The position numbers were made by a program, and so were the translations under genes. 64,000 nt of DNA from Mesorhizobium sp. (GTDB lineage: Bacteria; Pseudomonadota; Alphaproteobacteria; Rhizobiales; Rhizobiaceae). This document shows, in pieces, positions 56,526 through 64,000 of this stretch (the first letter of the stretch is position 1; the number at the start of each line of letters is the position of its first letter). The stretch spans positions 34,868-98,867 of the forward strand of contig NZ_JAEULZ010000052.1 of the NCBI RefSeq assembly GCF_016793485.1, given 5' to 3'. The notes under the pieces are model-generated. The model was given only the letters and a program-made list of their open reading frames with translations, made no database searches and was not told the origin of the DNA.

Positions 56526-57092
56526 CTATGTAGTGACAGAATCCCAATCAATCTGACCGTGATCTGCCACGACCAATATTGCTTCGGGCAGGATGCGGTC
56601 ACAAAAGGCAACGACGTTCAGGCAATCATAGCGGGCGCTTGGTACGATCAATCCGTCATAGTCGAGAAAATGAGCGGCTTCGCCGATATCCTGTGAGCGC
56701 GGATATTCGGCATGCTTCTCCTCATACGAGAGCTGTCCATATCGCGCTGTTTCCAGACCCACTTTCTGCAAGGCGGCGAGATCGAGCAGCTTGAGCGTCC
56801 GCTCCAGCGACAGGCCGATCTCGAAAAGATTGTACAGCACCCGCGAAGGCATCACCGGCTGACCCCGCATCAGGTGAAAACGCATCTCGGCAAGCGCGCC
56901 CTCACGTTGCTGCGACGTGTACAGGACATCAAACGTCCCATCGTCCCATCGTCCGCCTGACCGCGAGCATTGCGTCGGGTTCCGCCCCTGCCGAACGATA
57001 CGCCAGACGTTCCCGGCAAAGGCAACCGGAGTTACCGCCTCGATGGCGTCGATAAGCGCGCTGTCGCGTCTCTTGCGCGGCGCAACAGCCAC
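56526..57092 (-). CDS. RES-domain toxin
   Basis: A 188-residue RES-family toxin: VWRIVRQGRNPTQCSRSGGRWD (the N-terminal Arg and GRW motif), TSQQREGALAEMRFH, then a Ser/Tyr motif near SYEEKHAEYPRSQDIGEA. Members deplete NAD+ or ADP-ribosylate. The start is GTG 57092 directly after the antitoxin's stop codon. Confidence 0.88.
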   Translation of the reverse strand: MAVAPRKRRDSALIDAIEAVTPVAFAGNVWRIVRQGRNPTQCSRSGGRWDDGTFDVLYTSQQREGALAEMRFHLMRGQPVMPSRVLYNLFEIGLSLERTLKLLDLAALQKVGLETARYGQLSYEEKHAEYPRSQDIGEAAHFLDYDGLIVPSARYDCLNVVAFCDRILPEAILVVADHGQIDWDSVTT

Positions 57093-57443
57093 CTAGAGAA
57101 AAACCTCGTTCTCCAGCCGATCGATCACCTTCAGCACGTCGAGCGTCCGGTTTTCATGGATGAGATCGATCGCCCGCTCCCCATTGAGCTGCGGATGTCG
57201 CGCATAAAGCCATGTGCGTATCTCGTCGGCGTCATAGAATTCCTGCAAGCGACCTACCACGTAGTGCAGGTCAGACAGGATCAGTTCGTTCTTGGGCTGT
57301 GGTTTGATATCGCCGGCTTTCCAACGCGAAACCGTCGCCTTCGACACGTCAGTAATATTGGCGATATCCGTACCCTTGAGCCCGCCGAGTGTACCCAGTT
57401 CATCCAGAAATCGGGGGACGGCGCGCAACGATGCTGTCGACAT
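57093..57443 (-). CDS. Xre/MbcA/ParS-type antitoxin
   Basis: A 116-residue protein: helix-turn-helix GLKGTDIANITDVSKATVSRWKAGDIKPQPKN and a C-terminal toxin-binding half (YDADEIRTWLYARHPQLNGERAIDLI). Start ATG 57443 is preceded by GAGGG seven bases upstream; a TTG at 57449 is less likely. It should repress its own palindromic promoter at 57467-57520. Confidence 0.9.
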   Translation of the reverse strand: MSTASLRAVPRFLDELGTLGGLKGTDIANITDVSKATVSRWKAGDIKPQPKNELILSDLHYVVGRLQEFYDADEIRTWLYARHPQLNGERAIDLIHENRTLDVLKVIDRLENEVFL

Positions 57444-57466
57444 GACCAAGCCCTCAGGCAGATATG

Positions 57467-57520
57467 ATTTGCATACGCGTTTCAGAAAAACAATATGTGA
57501 AACACATATGCAAATGTCAA
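57467..57520 (-). promoter_or_regulatory. Promoter/operator of the RES-Xre operon
   Basis: On the minus strand TTGACA (57520-57515) and CATATT (57497-57492) are 17 bases apart. A perfect palindrome, ATATGTG-AAA-CACATAT (57493-57509), lies between them. It overlaps a second, longer inverted repeat with 17-base arms (57467-57483 and 57499-57515, two mismatches). An autorepressor site is a good explanation. Confidence 0.75.
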
Positions 57521-57535
57521 TCTGACCAGAGATAT

Positions 57536-60232
57536 CTACCGTCCCAACCCCTTAAGGCGGTACAGCGCTTCCAACGCTTCCCTTGGCGACATCTCGTCCG
57601 GATTGATCCCGGCCAGCGCGGCGGCGACCGGGTCGGCCTTCGCCACCGGCGGAGCCTCGCGGCGGATGGCGGCAGAAAACAGCGGCAGGTCGTCGACCAG
57701 CTTCTCGGCCTTGCCCGCCGTCTCGCCGCTTTCGAGTTGCGCCAGCACATCCTTCGCGCGCGCCACGACCGCGGCAGGCAGGCCGGCGAGCCGCGCCACC
57801 TGCACGCCGTAGCTGCGATCGGCAGCGCCCTTCGCCACCTCATGCAGGAAGACAACGTCGCCTTCCCATTCCTTGACGCGCATCGTGACGTTGTGCAGCC
57901 GCGACAGCTTGCCGGCGAGCGCCGTCATCTCATGGAAATGGGTGGCGAAGATGGCGCGGCACTTGTTCTGCTCGTGCAGATATTCCAGCGACGCCCAGGC
58001 GATCGACAGGCCGTCGAAGGTCGAGGTGCCGCGCCCGATCTCGTCGAGGATCACAAGACTGCGTTCGCTCGCCTGATTTAGGATCGCTGCCGTTTCCACC
58101 ATTTCGACCATGAAGGTCGAGCGGCCTCGCGCAAGATCGTCGGACGCGCCGACACGGCTGAACAGCCGGTCTACGACACCGATATGCGCGGCCCGCGCCG
58201 GCACATAACTTCCCATCTGTGCCAGGATGGCGATCAGCGCGTTCTGGCGCAGGAAAGTCGATTTACCGCCCATGTTCGGTCCGGTCAGCAGCCAGATCGA
58301 GCCGTTCCTCGCACCCTCTTCCGGTGACAGGTCGCTGTCGTTCGCCACGAAGGGTGCTTGCGCCTGGCGACGCAACGACTGCTCGACCACGGGATGGCGT
58401 CCGCCCTCGATGGCGAATGTCAGGCTGCCGTCGATGATCGGCCGGCAATAATCCTCCGCTTGCGCGAGGCAAGCGAGCGCAGCGGAAACGTCGAGCGTGC
58501 TGAGCGCCTCCGCGCCTGCGCGGATCGCGTCGGCCGCCGCGACCGCTTCCGCGACCAGTCGCTCGAACGCCGCAAGTTCAATTCCAAGCGCTCGGTCGGC
58601 GGCGTTGGCGATCTTGCTTTCCAGGCCGGCCAGTTCGGTCGTGGTGAAGCGCATCGCGTTCGCCATCGTCTGGCGGTGGATGAAGCGCCCCTTCGCCTCG
58701 TCCGTGCCGGTCATGACGGCGTGATGGTTGGCCGTCACCTCGATGTAGTATCCAAGCACATTGTTGTGCCTGATTTTCAACGACCGGATGCCCGTCTCTT
58801 CCTGCAGGTCGCGCTCCATGCCGAGGATGACGCGCCGCGATTCCGTCGCCAGCCCGCGCGACTCGTCGAGGTCGCGGTCATAGCCTTCGCGCAGGAAGCC
58901 GCCATCCCGTTTGAGCAGCGGCAGTTCGTCGGCCAGCGCCTCCTCAAGATGCCCGGCGAACCGCGCCGGCAGCTTGCCGAGCGCCTGCATCGCCCCGGCG
59001 ATCTCGTCTGGCAGCCGCGCCTTGCCGAACAGCGCGGCGATCTCGCGCGCTGCCGAGAAGCCGGAGCGCAGCGCGCCGAGGTCGCGCGGCCCGCCCCGGT
59101 TGAGCGCCAGCCGCGTCAGCGCGCGCGGCATGTCGGCGACACTCTTCAGTGACGCACGCAGCGCCTCGCAAAGGCGCGTCTCGGAGAGGAAGAAGGAGAC
59201 CGAGTCCAGCCGCCGGTTGATCGCTGCCGGGTCGGTCAGCGGCGCGGTCAGGCGGTCCGCCAGCATGCGCGCGCCGCCGCCGGTCACGGTCCTATCGATG
59301 GCGCGGAAGAGCGAGCCGTCGCGGCTGCCCGACAGCGTGCGCATGAGTTCCAGATTGGCGCGCGTCGCCGGGTCGATGAACAGCGTTGCGCCATTCTCCT
59401 CGCGCGTCGGAAAATCAAGCGGCGGCCGCTCGGCGATCTGCGTCTTCTCGACATAGGCGATGACGGCCGAGATCGCCGACAGTTCGGCGCGGCTGAAGCT
59501 GCCAAAACTGTCGGGCGTCGCGATGTCGTAGAAGCGCGCGACGCGGCTGGCGGCCGCGCTTGAATCGAAGAGCTGCGCCGGCTGCGGGTTGGCGACGCGG
59601 CCGAGCACATCGAAGACCGGCCGTAGCTCATCGTCGTAGAACACCGTGTCGGCGACGATCAGCTCCCGAGGATCGACGCGCAGCACGTCAGACAGCAGCC
59701 GCTCGGCATTCGTCTCGGCAACACGAAACGCGCCCGTCGAGATTTCCGTCCACGCCAGCGCATACGAGTTCTCGCCGCCCTTCACCCGCCCCAGCGCCAT
59801 CAGGAAGCTCGATTCCGACGGCGCGAGCAGCTTCTCCTCGGTGATGGTGCCGGGCGTTACAAGCCGCACCACGTCGCGCTTCACCACCGATTTCGAGCCG
59901 CGCTTCTTCGCCTCAGCGGGATCCTCGACCTGCTCGCACACGGCGACGCGAAAACCCTGCGCGATCAGCTTCTGCAGATAGTCGTCGGCTGCATGCACCG
60001 GTACGCCGCACATCGGGATGTCCTGCCCGAGATGTTTGCCGCGCTTGGTCAGCACGATTCCCAAGGCGCGCGACGCATGCTCCGCATCCTCGAAGAACAG
60101 CTCGTAGAAGTCGCCCATGCGGTAGAACAGCAGCGAATCCGGGTTCGCCGCCTTGATCTCCACATACTGCTCCATCATCGGCGTTGCCGCCGGCTGGGCA
60201 CCTTCGCGCTTTATGGGCGTCTCGTCGTTCAC
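57536..60232 (-). CDS. mutS: DNA mismatch repair protein MutS
   Basis: An 898-residue Mut[16 protein letters not shown] has the mismatch-reading Phe and Glu; Walker A is [23 protein letters not shown] is the signature. It binds mispaired bases and recruits MutL. I place the start at GTG 60232 ([10 protein letters not shown]), since the frame further upstream is not MutS-like. Confidence 0.95.
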   Translation of the reverse strand: MNDETPIKREGAQPAATPMMEQYVEIKAANPDSLLFYRMGDFYELFFEDAEHASRALGIVLTKRGKHLGQDIPMCGVPVHAADDYLQKLIAQGFRVAVCEQVEDPAEAKKRGSKSVVKRDVVRLVTPGTITEEKLLAPSESSFLMALGRVKGGENSYALAWTEISTGAFRVAETNAERLLSDVLRVDPRELIVADTVFYDDELRPVFDVLGRVANPQPAQLFDSSAAASRVARFYDIATPDSFGSFSRAELSAISAVIAYVEKTQIAERPPLDFPTREENGATLFIDPATRANLELMRTLSGSRDGSLFRAIDRTVTGGGARMLADRLTAPLTDPAAINRRLDSVSFFLSETRLCEALRASLKSVADMPRALTRLALNRGGPRDLGALRSGFSAAREIAALFGKARLPDEIAGAMQALGKLPARFAGHLEEALADELPLLKRDGGFLREGYDRDLDESRGLATESRRVILGMERDLQEETGIRSLKIRHNNVLGYYIEVTANHHAVMTGTDEAKGRFIHRQTMANAMRFTTTELAGLESKIANAADRALGIELAAFERLVAEAVAAADAIRAGAEALSTLDVSAALACLAQAEDYCRPIIDGSLTFAIEGGRHPVVEQSLRRQAQAPFVANDSDLSPEEGARNGSIWLLTGPNMGGKSTFLRQNALIAILAQMGSYVPARAAHIGVVDRLFSRVGASDDLARGRSTFMVEMVETAAILNQASERSLVILDEIGRGTSTFDGLSIAWASLEYLHEQNKCRAIFATHFHEMTALAGKLSRLHNVTMRVKEWEGDVVFLHEVAKGAADRSYGVQVARLAGLPAAVVARAKDVLAQLESGETAGKAEKLVDDLPLFSAAIRREAPPVAKADPVAAALAGINPDEMSPREALEALYRLKGLGR

Positions 60233-60369
60233 AAATCCGTCCGTGGCGGCAAAAAGCGCCGCAGCCTGCCTGTTTGACCCTTTACGGCGGCCAAGCATAG
60301 CCTTAATCCCGAACGCTCCACAAAAACAAAGCGCTCGCGCAAGCATATCCCTGGGAGGGGACCGCCAGC

Positions 60370-62649
<2,280 letters not shown>

Positions 62650-62660
62650 CCAGCGCTGCC

Positions 62661-62765
62661 CCCTTATCTCCCCCCTTGCGGGGGAGAAAGCGATTTCAAC
62701 ACTTAGCCGAGCACGGCCGCAGGCCGCGCGCAGGTTCAAGTGTTAGAAATCGCAAGAGAGGGGGT
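62661..62765. repeat. Intergenic repeat, copy 1
   Basis: About 104 bases nearly identical to 63006-63110 (one T, one G and one C/T difference). It has an inner hairpin CTCCCCCCTTGCGGGGGAG, GATTTCAACACTT and its mirror AAGTGTTAGAAATC, so the whole unit can fold as an arm-in-arm stem. Confidence 0.85.
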
Positions 62766-62799
62766 GCGCCCCTCAAGCGAACCCGGCCCCTCTCTTTTC

Positions 62800-62830
62800 G
62801 TCATCCTCGGGCTTGACCCGAGGATCCATG
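62800..62830. repeat. Short palindromic repeat
   Basis: ATCCTCGGGCTTGACCCGAGGAT (within 62803-62825) is a palindromic unit widely seen between genes in rhizobial genomes. Confidence 0.7.
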
Positions 62831-62866
62831 CCGTTCGACCAGTCAAGCGCACCGACGGCGCCGAAC

Positions 62867-62948
62867 CATCCCCTCTCTTGGATTTTCTACGACTTGGCTT
62901 CGCCAAGACCGTGAAAATCCTTTCTCTCCCGCAAGGGGAGAGATAACG
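62867..62948. repeat. Diverged inverted copy of the 104-base repeat
   Basis: Reversed, this reads TTATCTCTCCCCTTGCGGGAGAGAAAG, GATTTTCACGG... and AAAATCCAAGAGAGGGG, i.e. the same modules (stem-1, GATTT/AAATC stem, AAGAGAGGGG end) as the two direct copies but with a different loop. Confidence 0.55.
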
Positions 62949-63005
62949 CGCGTCGTCGTTTCCGCATTCCTAAGGGCCCACTAAAAAAGCGCGAGTGTCG
63001 CGCCG

Positions 63006-63110
63006 CCCTTATCTCCCCCCTTTGCGGGGGAGAAAGCGATTTCAACACTTAGCCGAGCACGGCCGCAGGCCGCGCGCAGGCTCAAGTGTTAGAAATCGCA
63101 AGAGAGGGGT
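63006..63110. repeat. Intergenic repeat, copy 2
   Basis: Second direct copy of 62661-62765, 345 bases apart. It ends ten bases before the end of the next gene (63121). Confidence 0.85.
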
Positions 63111-63120
63111 GGTGTTTTGA

Positions 63121-64000
63121 TCATGAAAAATCGAATTCAACCAGTAGCGGTTCCAGTATTTGATCAAAATCCGTTGGGGTAGCAATCCAGCGGAAGCCCC
63201 ACGGACTTGCAACTAGCATATCGCTAGGTAGGCCGTTTGGACGGCGCTTGTCCCATAGGTCCAGCTTTCCGATGTCATCAATAAGATCGTTAAACTGGGC
63301 CTCGTTCATCAGAACGTTGTGTGGTTCAAACCCCGCTAATTGAATGTGGGTGTCCAACGGCCCTGATACATAGTCGGTGTCGATGCTATAAGCTGCCAAA
63401 ACCTTGCCGCCCAATCTACTATTGATGTTTTCTTGGCGCTCGTACTCTGGTGTCGTTACTGGGCCAGGAGAGGATCCGCTCATCGAGAACGCGCCGGATT
63501 TGGGATCATAGGACACGGTCCAAGGCATAGGAAAATTGGCACTCAGGCGCCCTACAATTGTCTTCTCGGGATTGAAAGATAAGACCGAAACTCGATTGTA
63601 CTCTTCCAGTATCTGAAAAAAGCCAACGCCCCGCGTCAGGGCATCGCTAACTTCATTAAATGAGAGCTTGGCCGCGTTTCCACCATTTCGATTCCGAAGA
63701 CGCAACCCGTCATGCCACAAAACATAGTCGGCATGGGACACTCCATTCCTGATGTCGTCTCGAAAAATATCTTCGAGCAAAGCCGATAGACCAGAAAACC
63801 CTACGCGTTTAGCGGTAGTAGCCAAATCTCTAAATGTTGCATTGGCATTTGGCCCAATTATGCGTTTTGGCGTACTTTTTACTCTAACCAAATCTTGAAA
63901 AGGCCATAGTAAGTACGGCTTTGATTTTATCACGCCGAGCAAATTGCTGATGGTCTCATAAACCCCACCAGCCTCGGCTAGTTGACAATAAAGCATGAGT
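63121..64000 (-). CDS. Hypothetical protein with HEPN-like motif, 5' end uncertain
   Basis: At least 291 residues from ATG 63996; the frame remains open to the window edge, so the start may lie further right. Residues about 70-100 read DIFRDDIRNGVSHADYVLW, in which RNGVSH fits the RX4H pattern of HEPN nuclease domains. The rest matches nothing I know. Codon use and base composition are visibly AT-richer than all other genes here, suggesting recent transfer. Confidence 0.6.
   Translation of the reverse strand, partial: LMLYCQLAEAGGVYETISNLLGVIKSKPYLLWPFQDLVRVKSTPKRIIGPNANATFRDLATTAKRVGFSGLSALLEDIFRDDIRNGVSHADYVLWHDGLRLRNRNGGNAAKLSFNEVSDALTRGVGFFQILEEYNRVSVLSFNPEKTIVGRLSANFPMPWTVSYDPKSGAFSMSGSSPGPVTTPEYERQENINSRLGGKVLAAYSIDTDYVSGPLDTHIQLAGFEPHNVLMNEAQFNDLIDDIGKLDLWDKRRPNGLPSDMLVASPWGFRWIATPTDFDQILEPLLVEFDFS

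Noticed and set aside
62661-63110. Possible CRISPR array
   Set aside because: Only two long direct copies and one inverted diverged copy, no regular short repeat-spacer pattern and no cas genes.

Overview
This looks like a chromosomal stretch from a high-GC alphaproteobacterium of the Hyphomicrobiales, most likely close to Mesorhizobium or other Phyllobacteriaceae. Evidence: MinCDE, a Zur-type Fur protein, MmcB, a malic enzyme fused to a phosphotransacetylase-like domain next to mutS, the trpS-murJ-glnD order, a rhizobial-type phosphonate cluster, and short palindromic intergenic repeats typical of these genomes. No rRNA, tRNA, CRISPR, phage or insertion sequence was seen. Both edges cut genes.

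Layout. (a) 1-23.7 kb is a catabolic region for sugars or sugar acids. It holds a CUT1-type sugar ABC importer with a dehydrogenase and an epimerase-like protein, an SMP-30 lactonase, four mandelate-racemase-type enolase-superfamily proteins, a complete peptide/nickel-type ABC importer, an IclR regulator, a second SDR, a Gfo/Idh/MocA dehydrogenase and a leaderless substrate-binding protein. The minCDE division operon sits in the middle of it (17.6-19.5 kb). Palindromes with TCCG/CGGA or GTCC/GGAC arms lie in four of its promoter regions. (b) 24-31 kb is a C-P lyase cluster, phnF divergent from phnGHI-JKL plus a hexapeptide transferase. A HicAB toxin-antitoxin pair on the opposite strand separates phnI from phnJ, and a palindromic repeat has become the C-terminus of PhnJ. 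(c) 31-42 kb carries a lipid kinase, a probable small RNA, polA (with altered proofreading residues), a macro-domain protein, zur, an exported caspase-like protease, mmcB, small envelope genes, a CueR-like regulator and an L,D-transpeptidase. (d) 42-49 kb is conserved housekeeping: nfu-type scaffold, universal stress protein, trpS, murJ, glnD. (e) 49-57.5 kb is an accessory block between glnD and mutS: a CHASE-PAS-GGDEF-EAL protein, a Tat-exported L,D-transpeptidase, a translationally coupled four-gene lipid operon (plsC, cdsA, membrane protein, unusual CDP-alcohol transferase) and a RES/Xre toxin-antitoxin pair with a palindromic promoter. (f) 57.5-64 kb holds mutS, the malic enzyme, a cluster of intergenic repeats and an AT-richer gene of unknown function running off the right edge.

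How the parts fit. In region (a), importers, lactonase, dehydrogenases and acid-sugar dehydratase/racemase candidates form a plausible uptake and oxidation route, but the substrate cannot be read from sequence. In region (b), PhnGHIJ, PhnK and PhnL are the C-P lyase core; phnM, phnN and the phnCDE transporter are not in this window. The most interesting items are the repeat-derived PhnJ tail with the HicAB insertion, the sRNA candidate upstream of polA, the PolA proofreading substitutions, and the CDP-alcohol transferase with two of four catalytic Asp positions changed to Asn.
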